A DNA stretch of 64,000 nt from JAMXLO01 sp963812075 (GCA_963812075.1 CAWETN010000009.1:445218-509217), one strand, 5' to 3'; positions 53,490 to 62,897 are shown, counted from the stretch's first letter. A program made the numbers and translations. Notes: generated by a model not told the origin, from the sequence alone.

Positions 53490-53981
53490 ATGAGTGAGAG
53501 CCACGCTGGCCGACCAGCGTTCCAGCCGACGCAGGAACAGCGAAACGTCGTCACGGCCATGCACGCCCACGGCATTCCGCATAACGCCATCGCCCGAGCC
53601 ATCGGCATCGCTCCGAAGACGCTGCGCAAGGCCTTCCGCGAGGAACTGCACGACGCCCGGACCCAGATCGAGGCGGCGATGGGCGCGGCGATCGTGCAGG
53701 CGGCGCGCAATGGCGCCTGGGGGGCTGCTCGTTACTGGCTCATGGTGCATGGCGACGCGCAATGGCGGGTGCCGGAGAGGCACATGATCGGCGGTGACCC
53801 CGATGCGCCTCCGCTCAAGGTGCTGGACGTCAGCGCGCTGACCGACGTCGAAATCGAAAACGAGCTCGCTGAAATCGAAAAGCGGGAACGGATCACAGCC
53901 GAGTTGCGCGCGATGGCGGCGGCGGTCCCGCGCTCGCCACACTCGTGTTGCCCACGCTGCCAGGGTCGGAGCGGCGGATAA
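53490..53981 (+). CDS. Terminase-small-subunit-like HTH protein
   Basis: 163 residues. The N-terminal homeodomain-like HTH reads FQPTQEQRNVVTAMHAHGIP and HNAIARAIGIAPKTLRKAFR, then REELHDARTQIEAAMGAAIV. The segment GAWGAARYWLMVHGDAQWRV is typical of phage packaging-linked small proteins in proteobacteria. The C-terminal half is acidic (DVEIENELAEIEKRERI) and ends with a CPRCQG pair. No large terminase gene follows, so it may be a leftover or work in DNA recognition for replication. A TATAAT lies just upstream. Confidence 0.65.
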   Translation: MSESHAGRPAFQPTQEQRNVVTAMHAHGIPHNAIARAIGIAPKTLRKAFREELHDARTQIEAAMGAAIVQAARNGAWGAARYWLMVHGDAQWRVPERHMIGGDPDAPPLKVLDVSALTDVEIENELAEIEKRERITAELRAMAAAVPRSPHSCCPRCQGRSGG

Positions 53982-54136
53982 ATGCGTAGGCGTCGCTAAA
54001 CCCTCGGCCGCCACCACCACCATTGTGGTGGTAAGTAGCGGCTTTCCAGCTGGCTCGGGCTCACAGGCCGGCCACCGACGGCTGAGCCGCTTCAGTAGCT
54101 CCTAAATCCGTCGTTGTAGCGCGGGGGATCATGAAG

Positions 54137-54161
54137 GACCGGGCATTGCCGCCCGGTCTTT
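54137..54161. terminator. Rho-independent terminator between convergent genes
   Basis: Perfect eight-base stem GACCGGGC / GCCCGGTC with loop ATTGCC, followed by TTT. It lies between the plus-strand HTH gene ending at 53981 and the minus-strand membrane-protein gene ending at 54172. Confidence 0.65.
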
Positions 54162-54171
54162 CGCCTCGGGT

Positions 54172-54742
54172 TCAGAACAGCGACACGGTCATGTAGGTGG
54201 TGCCGTTCACCGGCTTGGTGGTAAGGTGCAACGTCTGGTCGCCGGTGGTGGTGAACACCGCAGCGTCACACTTGAGGTGGGCGGAGTCGGTGCTGCCGGT
54301 GTCGCGAGTGCTTTCGATCTCCAGCACCTTCATGCTCACCAGCTTAGCAAGCGGCGCATTCGCCAACACTCGGTTGATTTGCGTGGCGGAGAAGTCGCTG
54401 CAGTTGGTTGGCGCAGCCTCAAACTCTCCTGTCGTCACAGCGTAGACGATCGCAACGGCCAAGCTTGCCACGATCACGCCACCAATGATCTGGCTCATCG
54501 TCAACCTACGACGGGCTGCATGGCGCGGTGCAGCTGATGCGGGCTCCGCGCCAGGCGCGGCGCCTGGCAGCGCCGGCAGTAGACAGAGGATCAGGACAGT
54601 TGGCGCAAACATAAGGGCCCAGAACCGCCACGCACCTGTGCTGCGGTTCGTAGGCCAGCTTGCCGGCCAGGGTCATTGCGCTAGCCACCACCACGACACC
54701 GATCGCTAGTGTGGCGGTTTGGGCAATCATATCGTTGGTCAT
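54172..54742 (-). CDS. Small hypothetical membrane protein, probably one frameshift
   Basis: Function unknown. From 54742 the frame reads MTNDMIAQTATLAIGVVVVA then KLAYEPQHR. One extra base near 54640 then leads into WRFWALMFAPTVLILCLLPA, an Ala/Pro loop, RRRLTMSQIIGGVIVASLAV and a soluble end (FSATQINRVLANAPLAKL, GDQTLHLTTKPVNGTTYMTV) ending at 54172. This would be about 190 residues with three hydrophobic segments. An internal ATG at 54498 would give a one-helix protein of 108 residues. Lower in GC than the core genes. Confidence 0.5.
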
Positions 54743-54888
54743 CGGGGTATTCCCCCAGTTCGGCGGGGCTCATCCCCTTCGCCGTGCGGTTGCCTTAGCT
54801 CACCGAACCGAGTGACCGTTACTCATCATAGCAGATGCCGGGTGCTGTTGGCACAACGCTGAACACAAGCGATTGGAGCAACACACTG

Positions 54889-55002
54889 ATGGACTTCAAC
54901 TCGGCCCGCTTGGCGACTGTGAAGGCCGGGAACGTGATGTTTCAGGTCGACATTCACGGCGCAAACGAGGCGTTCCAGAACGTCAGATCCTGCGCCAGCT
55001 AG
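54889..55002 (+). CDS. Very small open frame, possible gene fragment
   Basis: 37 codons starting MDFNSARLATVKAGNVMFQV after GGAG, ending NEAFQNVRSCAS. It resembles the C-terminal strand-helix end of a secreted protein rather than a complete one. Kept only because it has a ribosome binding site and a protein-like composition. Confidence 0.25.
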   Translation: MDFNSARLATVKAGNVMFQVDIHGANEAFQNVRSCAS

Positions 55003-55039
55003 ACGACGTCTACCGAAAGATCAGTAATCGCTCCCGCCC

Positions 55040-55300
55040 ATGACACCAACTCGCTTCCGCCAGTGCCTCGAAATCCTTGGGCTCACGCAGCGCGGGCTGG
55101 TCCCCATGCTCCAATGCTCAGACCGCCTTCCGCGTTCATGGGCCACCGGGCGTGCGATCATCCCTCCGAGGATCGCGGACTGGCTCGAGGAATGGGTCGC
55201 TATCCGTGTGGCGCACCCGGATCCACCGCCACCCGAGGACTGGCACAGGAGCCGACCAGATCCGGGGGGCCCAACTACGCCGTCTGACATCGTCTTCTAA
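55040..55300 (+). CDS. Cro-like helix-turn-helix regulator
   Basis: 86-residue DNA-binding protein of a type I recall from phage-like regions of Acetobacteraceae. The helix-turn-helix is TPTRFRQCLEILGLTQRGLV with LPRSWATGRAIIPPRIADWL as the recognition and following helix, then a Pro-rich tail (HPDPPPPEDWHRSRPDPGGP). It is the last credible gene of the island. No partner toxin or operator was identified. Confidence 0.65.
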   Translation: MTPTRFRQCLEILGLTQRGLVPMLQCSDRLPRSWATGRAIIPPRIADWLEEWVAIRVAHPDPPPPEDWHRSRPDPGGPTTPSDIVF

Positions 55301-55460
55301 GGAACACATTAGATCACCGGACACCATCCATGATCCACGCGGCGCTGGAACCAGCATCGACCCGGCAGATCATAAAATCCGCGGAACCGGAAGGCGCATG
55401 TATAGGCACAGCAGTCCGGTCACGGCCCACCTCTAGTGTAATAAATCAAGGATAAACCCC

Positions 55461-55957
55461 ATGTATCAGGTCCCCTTTGGCTTTCCGGATCTTGTATCCA
55501 ATCCTGAACCCAGATGTCCGTGCCTTTTGCTGCTTGATACGTCATCCTCTATGGCTGGTGCAGCGATTACAGAACTGAACGCTGGTCTTCAGTCACTCAA
55601 GAATGACCTGCAAGCCGACGAATTGGCTATGCAACGAGTCGAATTAGCGACATAACATTTGGTCCCGTCGAAGGGCACGCCGAGTTTCGCACCGCGGATG
55701 GTTTCGAGCCACCACTGCTCCATGCCAACGGGGGAACTCCTATGGGCGAGGCCATCGTACGGGGTCTAGATATGCTGGATGAACGCAAGAGGGTCTACAA
55801 GCAAGCTGGCGTGAGCTATTTCCGTCCCTGGGTTTTCCTGATCACAGATGGCAGTCCGACCGATAACTGGCGCGCCGCTGCCCAGCGGGTGCATGCCGGC
55901 AGCGGCACGTCGCCGCGGCCGGTATCGACGAGGCGTTGCAGGTCGGCGTCGGCCTGA
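55461..55957 (+). pseudogene. Truncated TerY-like von Willebrand factor A protein
   Basis: N-terminal MYQVPFGFPDLVSNPEPRCP then CLLLLDTSSSMAGAAITELN carries the MIDAS DxSxS metal motif. A missing base near 55654 breaks the frame, which resumes ITFGPVEGHAEFRTADGF, GGTPMGEAIVRGLDML (MIDAS Thr) and YFRPWVFLITDGSPTDNW (MIDAS Asp). After about 55890 the sequence no longer matches the family and ends early. Such VWA proteins belong to tellurite-resistance-type stress or defence loci; no ter partners are nearby. Loss of the C-terminus shows it is a remnant. Confidence 0.75.
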
Positions 55958-55995
55958 TGGTGGCACGCCTTGCACCAGTTGAAACTGTGAGCGAT
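55893..55995 (-). pseudogene. Fragment of a zinc-ribbon-like small protein
   Basis: Minus-strand open stretch reading HSFNWCKACHHQADADLQRL then VDTGRGDVPL. It resembles the middle of small CxxC-type hypothetical proteins of alphaproteobacteria, but lacks a start and the second CxxC. It abuts the point where the VWA gene is cut. Confidence 0.3.
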
Positions 55996-56083
55996 TGCTA
56001 AACCGTCGTGGTACTGGAAAATTCCTTTTTGAAGACGGTGTTAGAGAACCCGACCGCAAGTCACAACGAGGAGACTTTTTAAT

Positions 56084-57155
56084 ATGCAGCCTATTTTGAA
56101 ATTTACACGCGGGGAATACGCCGAGCGCCTCGCCAAGACGCGCGACGGCCATGGAGGCGAAGGGGATCGATCTCCTGATCGTCAGCGATCCCTCCAACAT
56201 GGCCTGGCTGACCGGCTATGACGGCTGGTCCTTCTACGTGCATCAATGCGTGCTGGTGCCGCCTCGGGCGAGCCGGTCTGGTACGGCCGCGGCCAGGATG
56301 CCAACGGCGCAAGACGCACCGCCTATCTCGGCGCACGACAACATCGTCGGCTATCCGGACCACTACGTGCAGTCGACCGAGCGCCATCCGATGGACCTTC
56401 TCTCGCCCGCATCATCGCGGAGCGCGGCTGGGACCAGCTCACCGATCGGCGTCGAGATGGACAACTACTGGTTCTCGGCGAGCGGCCTTCGCCTCGCTGC
56501 AACAGCATTTGCCGAAAGGCCGCTTCGAGGACGCCACCGCGCTCGTAAACTGGCAGCGCGCGGTGAAGAGCCCGCCGAGATCGACTACATGCGCAAGGCA
56601 GCCCGCATCGTCGAGACGATGCATGAGCGCATCGTCGACAGGGTCGAGCCCGGCATGCGCAAATGCGATCTCGTCGCCGAGATCTACGATGCCGGCATTC
56701 GGGCGTCGAAGGCATCGGCGGCGACTATCCCGCCATCGTGCCGCTGTTGCCGTCGGGAGCGGATGCCTCCGCGCCGCATCTCACCTGGGACGACAAGCCG
56801 ATGCAAGGCGAACGAGGGCACGTTCTTCGAGATCGCCGGCTGCTACAAGCGCTATCATTGTCCGCTGTCGCGCACCGTCTTTCTCGGCAAGCCGACGCAG
56901 GCCTTCCTCGATGCCGAGAAGGCGACGCTCGAAGGCATGGAAGCGGGCCTCGCCGCAGCGAAGCCCGGCAATGTCTGCGAGGACATCGCCAACGCCTTCT
57001 TCGCGGTGCTGAAGAAGTACGGCATCGTCAAGGACAACCGCACCGGCTATTCGATCGGCCTGTCCTATCCGCCCGACTGGGGCGAGCGCACCATGAGCCT
57101 GCGCCCCGGCGACCGCACCGAACTCATCGGTTACATGCGATCCATTCGCCCCTAA
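56084..57155 (+). pseudogene. M24-family peptidase / ectoine hydrolase (DoeA)-like, frameshifted and C-terminally truncated
   Basis: Starts MQPILKFTRGEYAERLAKT, then needs about seven frame changes. Pieces: LLIVSDPSNMAWLTGYDGWS, HDNIVGYPDHYVQSTERHPM, IGVEMDNYWFSA, AEIDYMRKAARIVETMHERI, NEGTFFEIAGCYKRYHCPLS, FLGKPTQAFLDAEKATLEGM and GYSIGLSYPPDWGERTMSLR. This is the DoeA/EutD ectoine-hydrolase pattern. About 45 C-terminal residues, with the last metal-binding Glu motif, are missing after 57127, where unrelated DNA begins. Because sequence is lost, it is a pseudogene whatever the cause of the indels. No other ectoine genes are near. Confidence 0.8.
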
Positions 57156-57528
57156 CTGTGCTCCCGGTCAGACCCAGTATAGTACCGACCTTCTCAATGG
57201 GTCTCTAACGCCAACCGTCCCGAGCCCGCTTATCGGAAAAGGGTTAGCTGCACTGCTTTGTCTGACCCTCTTGGGGCTTGTAAACGTGTATTCGAGGCAA
57301 GCAGATCGAGCCTGATTACCGCTCCTTTCGGAGCTCCGCCGTTGGCGGTTGCGGTCACCGGGGAGCCGCCGCAAGAGGCGGCTCGGCGAGCTCTACGTTC
57401 GCCATCCTCCCAACACACGCATTCTCACAGGAAATCGCCGGCCAAATTCTTCATGCCTAATCGGCACAAAAAAGCGCTCTGACAAAACCGTTCGTAGCCG
57501 TCATCGAGGAAATCTGGCAGGTCGACCG
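57156..57528. other. Intergenic DNA with a GC hairpin
   Basis: No gene supported in about 370 bases. A perfect eight-base stem GAGCCGCC / GGCGGCTC (57363-57384, loop six) lacks a T run. Probably rearranged DNA between the truncated peptidase and the glycosyltransferase. Confidence 0.4.
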
Positions 57529-58407
57529 ATGCGCTCGGCAGAATGCGCGCAACTATCCGTCAATGAACCATGGCGTTCGTTGGGTGGGCTGCACTTGCAG
57601 CGTGAGCAGTCGATCTGTGAAGAAGCGAGTTCATCGCTGTCCGTATCGATCGTCATTACGACCTATAATCATGCGCGATTTCTGGCCGAGGCAATCGAGA
57701 GCGCTCTTGGACAGACCGTTCGCCCGGGCGAGGTGATTGTCGTCGACGACGGTTCGACCGACGATCCCGGGCTCGGTTGTGAGCCGATATCCCCAGGTCC
57801 AGCTGATCCGTCAGCCCAACCAAGGATTGGCCGCCGCGCGCAACACCGGCTGGCGGGCGGCGCGCGGACATTACGTGGTCTTTCTCGATGCCGACGATCG
57901 GCTTTTGCCGGAGGCGCTCGCATCCAATCTGCGACGCTTTGATGAGAGACCCGAGTGTGCCTTCGTCTACGGCAGCTATTACTACATCGATGCCGGCGGC
58001 CGACATCTGAATTCGCCCCCGCCGAAATCAATCGGCGAAGATGCTTACGAATCCTTCCTCAAGGGAAACTGCGTCAGCATGCACGCGACCGTCATGTACC
58101 GGCGCGATTGTTTAGAGGAAGTGGGTGGCTTCGATGCGCGACTTCCGATGCTGCGAGGATTACGAGCTGTATTTGCGTCTGGCGCGTCGGTACCGCGTTG
58201 CCGCAGGGGTCGACCGGATTGCCGAGTACCGGCGCCACGACAGCAACATGTCGCTCAATTATTCCGCTCATGCTTGATACAGTGCTCGGGGTAATGCGCC
58301 GGCAATCGCCGTATTTGAATGACAATGCACAATGGCGGAGGGCCTTCAAAACCGGAATCCGAGACTGGAAATCGAACTACGCGGAAGCGCAGATCTCTCA
58401 AACCTAA
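57529..58407 (+). CDS. GT2-family glycosyltransferase, two or three frameshifts
   Basis: GT-A glycosyltransferase. SVSIVITTYNHARFLAEAIE and VRPGEVIVVDDGSTDD open the fold from 57529. Near 57770 the frame changes and continues YPQVQLIRQPNQGLAAARNT, HYVVFLDADDRLLPEALASN (DxD) and HATVMYRRDCLEEVGGFD. Near 58145 another change gives CEDYELYLRLARRYRVAAGV and YRRHDSNMSLNYSAH, then a final stretch to 58407. Repaired length is about 292 residues, normal for GT2. Likely part of the glycan locus interrupted by the island; the next gene starts directly after its stop. Confidence 0.8.
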
Positions 58408-59484
58408 GTGGCAAGAGCATCCGGACTGAGGCAGATCCCCTGGCGCGCGACTGCGAGGGTGTTCGCACTTGCTCCCTGCGGCATTTCTCAGGATCACCTG
58501 CCGACGTATCTTGAAGCGGTGCGTTCTCGGTTAGCGCGAGTTCGGCTCTTGAAGGCGCTGCATTCTCGTTTAGCGCGAGTTCGGCGCAAATCCGTCCGGT
58601 TCGGCGACTTGCGGCGATTGCGCCCAATCAGCCCAAACTTCGGCTACGATCGCGGCAAGCCGGTGGACCGTCGCTACATCGAAGATTTCCTGTCCCGCAA
58701 CGCGGAAGACATCAGAGGGCGGGTTCTCGAGATCGGTGACAATGCTTATACCATGCAATACGGCGGAGCTCGAGTGACGCATAGCGATATCCTGCACGTC
58801 AGCCCGAGTAATCCGCGCGCAACCCTGGTTGGCGATCTCGCCGAGGGCGATAATCTTCCCTCGGAGGCGTTTGATTGTATCGTGCTGACGCAAACGCTTC
58901 ATTTGATTTATGATATGGGCAAGGCTGTAGCGACATTGCATCGAATGCTCAAACCCGGCGGCGTGCTCCTTGTCACTGTTCCAGGTGTCAGCTCCATCGA
59001 CCGGGGAGAGTGGGGACCAAGCTGGTATTGGTCGCTGTCGCCCGCCGCGCTGAGCCGCTTGCTCGGGGAGAAGTTTGGCGAAGCGAATATTAGCGTGACC
59101 AGTTACGGTAATGTGCTGGCAGCGGTTGCTTTCCTTCACGGCTTGGCCGAGAATGAGCTGCGCCCGACCGAACTCGACGCCCATGACCCACAATACCCCG
59201 TCATTGTCGCCGCTCGTGCTGTAAAGCGGTACGAAACTGATCATGAGAGCGCTGCGCAAGCCCCCGCGCCACTTCGGGGAACGAAAACAGTCGCTTGGGT
59301 AACATTATTGAGCAGATCTAATGTTTTGAATATAGCAACGATCGCCGGGCGATATCATAGTACCGTCTACCTCAAGGGATTCGGTTGGGGGGACGAGGGC
59401 GCCTCGGAGCGGTTTCACCAGCATGATATCAGAGAGCCTCACCTGCAACTCCGTCGGGAATGCATAGCCGGTGCTCATGTCTAA
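58408..59484 (+). CDS. Class I SAM-dependent methyltransferase, C-terminus altered near an IS element
   Basis: The core lies at about residues 65-275: FGDLRRLRPISPNFGYDRGK, RGRVLEIGDNAYTMQYGG (SAM site), VTHSDILHVSPSNPRATLVG, FDCIVLTQTLHLIYDMGKAV and MLKPGGVLLVTVPGVSSIDR. This is a family I associate with glycosyltransferase clusters. The N-terminal 60 residues include a duplicated 13-residue unit (SRLARVR twice). From about residue 285 the sequence is not family-like and ends where the IS5-type element begins, so the natural C-terminus is probably cut. GTG at 58408 follows the GT2 stop directly; true start could be further in. Confidence 0.78.
   Translation: MARASGLRQIPWRATARVFALAPCGISQDHLPTYLEAVRSRLARVRLLKALHSRLARVRRKSVRFGDLRRLRPISPNFGYDRGKPVDRRYIEDFLSRNAEDIRGRVLEIGDNAYTMQYGGARVTHSDILHVSPSNPRATLVGDLAEGDNLPSEAFDCIVLTQTLHLIYDMGKAVATLHRMLKPGGVLLVTVPGVSSIDRGEWGPSWYWSLSPAALSRLLGEKFGEANISVTSYGNVLAAVAFLHGLAENELRPTELDAHDPQYPVIVAARAVKRYETDHESAAQAPAPLRGTKTVAWVTLLSRSNVLNIATIAGRYHSTVYLKGFGWGDEGASERFHQHDIREPHLQLRRECIAGAHV
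58516..58593 (+). repeat. 39-base tandem duplication inside the methyltransferase gene
   Basis: Units at 58516-58554 and 58555-58593 share TTAGCGCGAGTTCGGC and the preceding TTCTCG, with a few differences. The offset of 39 bases keeps the frame and duplicates 13 residues. Confidence 0.6.
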
Positions 59485-60400
59485 GAGACTGACCGAAAAT
59501 GAATTGAGTGATTTCAGTTGGTTGTGGCATGATGGTTGTGGTGAAGCAATCATCGAGGCACAACATGTGGACTGAAATCACTCGCCGGAAGTATGAGCGC
59601 GGAGGACAGCGCTACGCAAGCGATCTGACCGATGCCGAATGGGCGCTGATTGAGCCGCATATGCCTGCAGTTAAGCGTTTGGGCCGCCCGCGCGAGACCG
59701 AGTTGCGGAGCGTGCTCGATGCGATCGTGTACATCGCGCGGACGGGCTGTCAGTGGCGGATGCTGCCGAAGGACTTTCCGCCGTTCACCACCGTGCAGGG
59801 CTATTTTTACGATTGGCGCGATCAGGGTTTGTTTGAGAAGATCAATTTTGCGTTGCTGCTGCAGGCGCGTGAGGCAGCGGGCCGTGAACCCAGCCCGTCG
59901 GCGGGGGTGATCGACAGTCAATCGGTCAAGACCACCGAGAGCGGCGGCCCTCGGGGTTACGATGCGGCCAAGAAGGTCAAAGGCCGCAAGCGCCACATCG
60001 TGACCGATACCGGTGGTCTGCTGGTCGGGGCCGAGGTGCACCGCGCCGATATCCAAGACCGCGATGGGGCGGCACTGGTGATCGAGGCCATCCACCGGTT
60101 GTTTCCCTGGTTGCGCCACCTGTTCGCTGACAGCGTCTACAACGGCCCCAACCTGCATGCAGCCCTTACCAAATTCGGCAACTGGACCATCGAGATCGTT
60201 AAACGCGCCGCTGATGCTATCGGCTTTGAACTGTTGCCACGCCGCTGGGTCGTCGAGCGAACCTTCGCTTGGCTCAATCGCAATCGCCGTCTGGCAAAGG
60301 ATTTCGAGGCATCGATCGCCAGCGCCAAGGCGTGGGTTTACATCGCCTCTGTCCAGCTCCTCACCAGGAGATTAGCCTGACCCTTACACAATGTTTCTTC
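59485..60400 (+). mobile_element. IS5-type insertion sequence (approximate limits)
   Basis: A single transposase gene with about 80 bases before and 20 after. The ends TAAGAGACTGACC (left) and TAAGGGTCAGGC (right, reverse complement) are only partly alike, so terminal repeats and target duplication are not settled. It lies between the methyltransferase and the membrane-protein gene. Confidence 0.7.
59565..60380 (+). CDS. IS5-family transposase
   Basis: DDE transposase of 271 residues, intact. N-terminal domain: SDLTDAEWALIEPHMPAVKR, LDAIVYIARTGCQWRMLPKD and FPPFTTVQGYFYDWRDQGLF. Catalytic core: GVIDSQSVKTTESGGPRGYD (first Asp), KGRKRHIVTDTGGLLVGAEV, HLFADSVYNGPN (second Asp) and RRWVVERTFAWLNRNRRLAK (Glu). 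The ATG at 59565 (MWTEITRRKYERGG) is preferred. Its intactness beside heavily broken neighbours suggests recent insertion. Confidence 0.95.
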   Translation: MWTEITRRKYERGGQRYASDLTDAEWALIEPHMPAVKRLGRPRETELRSVLDAIVYIARTGCQWRMLPKDFPPFTTVQGYFYDWRDQGLFEKINFALLLQAREAAGREPSPSAGVIDSQSVKTTESGGPRGYDAAKKVKGRKRHIVTDTGGLLVGAEVHRADIQDRDGAALVIEAIHRLFPWLRHLFADSVYNGPNLHAALTKFGNWTIEIVKRAADAIGFELLPRRWVVERTFAWLNRNRRLAKDFEASIASAKAWVYIASVQLLTRRLA

Positions 60401-60429
60401 GATCCAATACAACCATTCCGAATTCAGAT

Positions 60430-61929
60430 TCAGACACTAAGCCTAACGTGCTCATTCGCGACTTTCGCCTCGTTTTTAAACGACCATAGACTTTGTACTA
60501 ACGGCCATTTGGCCGCCTGTCTGATCGAATGCTTCATTAGATATGGAACGTAAGGTGTCGGCCAAGAAAAAAGAGCTTCCGCTTGGCTGGCCCCGGCCCT
60601 GGCCTCCTCTTCAGGGTTATCGACGATGATCAACTTTGGATTGGCTGCTCGTAAGCACTCTTCCATCTCACGCCAGTAGATCTCTTGTGTGCGCCAATTC
60701 TCGACGAGACGTTCCTGATGAAGGATAAAGAACCCTGCCATGACGAGTGAATATAATATAAATGACAATGAGAACACAACAACTCTTGCTTGTTTCCAAT
60801 TGGCCAATACGCCAAAGAAACCTGCCCAAACCAGTGCATAACCTACCGCTGCTCCATAGTGAACGCCACTTCCGCGGGTCGTGATCTGGACGGGAGGAAA
60901 GCGCGCAGGTTCGAGTGCAAAAGGAACATACGAAACATCCATTATTACAAGAGCAATGAGTATGCAAATGCCAGCCCACGTCCGGTTAATATATCCTGCC
61001 TCGGATGTGAGATAACGATCTCTCGATACGCCCAACAACCAGATATTAAATAGAATGAGGAAAGAGAGGATCACATAGGTATACACTGAGGAGCTTGATG
61101 CCAGAGAGTTGAGGCGATCCACGTGTGAACGAAGAACTGCTCTTAAGCCGTACACGCCTGCGCCAACGAACTTCGCGACCGTCTCTAATAGGCCTGTTGG
61201 CGGGGAGGTCGGCAATCTTCCTGGAGCGAATGATACTCTCCCAATCAACAGCAAGCCGCCGGCCAGCGCAAAGACACATAAAAACTTAGTAGCCGCGCGT
61301 AACTCTTGGCGCCAATTGTCAGCGGTGCCCGATGATAATCGGCGTAAGACGTAGCAAATGACCGGAATAAACACCGCCTGTACCACGTGTGTTTCGTACA
61401 CAAGGATCGTCGCGACGGCGACTACAGCCGACATCGCAGCCATGCGACGCGCATATAGAATTGCAGCGCACCAGAACATTATGCCCGAGAGATGGGAGAA
61501 TAACGCGTGAACAAACATGAATTTAGCCACGTCGGGCGGAAATAACAAATAAACGAAGGCGAGAGCCAAAGATGCCACGTCCGCAATGAATATCCTAAAA
61601 AAGAGAAAAACAAGCAGAGTTTCGATCGAAAGTGCGAGACAAGATCCTAGGTAAGCCAGTGGCAGACCACCAACCGCATAGAGCGGGTACAATAGAGAAA
61701 ATGCTAGGAAGCCTAGTGGGCGCCCCATCCATAAGGCGTCATGGACAAGCGCGTTTCTCGCCTGTCCAAGGAGGTAAACAGCAATGAAATACTGGTCGTC
61801 TGAATAAGTTCCGAACCTATCACAGTACAGAAAGTAGACGATAAAACATGTGACAAAGATCGACGCGAAGACGCCGAGCCAGCGAAATCGGCTTTCTAAT
61901 ATTCCTTGCATGCGTTCTAGTACTTGCAT
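60430..61929 (-). CDS. Multi-spanning membrane protein, GT-C-like
   Basis: Not firmly recognised. The 499-residue protein has about 11-12 hydrophobic helices (WLGVFASIFVTCFIVYFLYC, LLVFLFFRIFIADVASLALA, TYVILSFLILFNIWLLGV, VVVFSLSFILYSLVMAGFFI). Acidic loop residues after the first helix (DRFGTYSDDQYFIAVY) resemble the catalytic loop of GT-C glycosyltransferases, and a soluble C-terminus follows. Codon use and lower GC set it apart from the core genes, suggesting transfer. It fits a surface-glycan locus as a polymerase- or glucosyl-transferase-like protein, but this is inference. Confidence 0.7.
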   Translation of the reverse strand: MQVLERMQGILESRFRWLGVFASIFVTCFIVYFLYCDRFGTYSDDQYFIAVYLLGQARNALVHDALWMGRPLGFLAFSLLYPLYAVGGLPLAYLGSCLALSIETLLVFLFFRIFIADVASLALAFVYLLFPPDVAKFMFVHALFSHLSGIMFWCAAILYARRMAAMSAVVAVATILVYETHVVQAVFIPVICYVLRRLSSGTADNWRQELRAATKFLCVFALAGGLLLIGRVSFAPGRLPTSPPTGLLETVAKFVGAGVYGLRAVLRSHVDRLNSLASSSSVYTYVILSFLILFNIWLLGVSRDRYLTSEAGYINRTWAGICILIALVIMDVSYVPFALEPARFPPVQITTRGSGVHYGAAVGYALVWAGFFGVLANWKQARVVVFSLSFILYSLVMAGFFILHQERLVENWRTQEIYWREMEECLRAANPKLIIVDNPEEEARAGASQAEALFSWPTPYVPYLMKHSIRQAAKWPLVQSLWSFKNEAKVANEHVRLSV

Positions 61930-62247
61930 GTGGACGCCTCTCTTTGGGGGTGGCGTGATGGGTGGGGCCGCTGTTCTGGGCGTCGGGTAAGGTGAGGCAG
62001 TGCTGAGGTCTGGCTTGGAGTCACCGCGTTAATGGAGAAGCCTCACGATTAGATCGGGGTTGCGACTGAGACCTGGAATGTATTCCACCATATCGCCGAG
62101 CGCAACGCGACGGACTTGATAGCGACTTCTTCTTGTGGGGCCCTTCGCTACTTTGCCGTGAATACGATGAACATAGAAATTACTTCTTACGTTAAACCGA
62201 AAGTCCGCAACGGGAAAGAATGGATCATGCGAACATCTACGGTTTGA
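61930..62247. other. Low-GC intergenic region
   Basis: About 320 bases between two genes transcribed away from each other. No gene, terminator or clear promoter was recognised. Confidence 0.35.
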
Positions 62248-62897
62248 GTGGGGTTGCGTGGTCGGTTTGGTACGCGGAGAATGGGCGATACGGATACCTT
62301 CAAGGCGCTCTTCGGCGGGCGGACACGGGACTCTTCTTCATCGGTGCCAGGCTTGAGGCTGGGCGTAATCGCTCGTGCGACCGAGCCTAGCGGTCTTGCC
62401 CTATCGGCAGTGGCTCCCTGCTACAACGAAGCATTGGGTCTCCGCGAGTTTCACCGGCGAGTTGGCGCCGCCTGCAGCAAGGCGGCTAAACGGTACGAGA
62501 TTATCCTGGTGAACGATGGTTCGCGAGACGGCACGTGGTCGGTAATGAGCGAGATTGCCGCAACCGACCCGCACGTAGTGGCGATAAACCTGGCGCGGAA
62601 TTACGGGCATCAGATAGCCTTGACCGCAGGCCTCCAGTTTGCCCGCGGAGAGCGTGTCTTGATAATCGACGCGGACCTGCAGGACCCACCGGAAGTCCTC
62701 GAACAGATGATGTGCCGAATGAACGAGGGAGCCGATGTGGTATACGGTCAACGCCAAATTCGGCAGGGCGAAACCTGGTAAAGCGAGCAACGGCACGCTT
62801 GTTCTACCGCATGCTGGAACGCTTAGTAGAAATCGAGATGCCGCGTGATACGGGAGACTTCCGGTTGCTGTCCCGCCGGGCACTAGGGAATATCTGA
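62248..62897 (+). pseudogene. GtrB/DPM1-like GT2 glycosyltransferase, frameshifted and truncated
   Basis: Polyprenyl-phosphate glycosyltransferase type. LSAVAPCYNEALGLREFHRR, YEIILVNDGSRDGTWSVMSE, NLARNYGHQIALTAGLQFAR and RVLIIDADLQDPPEVLEQMM are clear. A frame change near 62775 follows YGQRQIRQGET, then KRATARLFYRMLERLVEIEM and DTGDFRLLSRRALGNI to a stop at 62897. The membrane-anchoring C-terminal helices (about 100 residues) are missing. Start uncertain; 62281 is an alternative. Probably cut by the rearrangement that brought the neighbouring IS. Confidence 0.8.

Larger units (their letters stand above)
49784..55300. mobile_element. Putative replicon- or phage-satellite-derived island
   Basis: Boundaries approximate. 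Content: excisionase-like DNA-binding protein, coupled hypothetical gene, RepA-like AAA ATPase, iteron array with palindrome, ProQ/FinO protein, terminase-small-subunit-like HTH protein, small membrane protein and Cro-like HTH protein. No integrase is inside; the nearest (9.5-10.4 kb) is far away. It separates two parts of a surface-glycan locus. Confidence 0.55.

Noticed and set aside
59305..59478. Minus-strand frame of 57 codons (MSTGYAFPTELQVRLSDI) before the IS element
   Set aside because: Reasonable composition but antisense to the methyltransferase tail; no ribosome binding site or family recognised.
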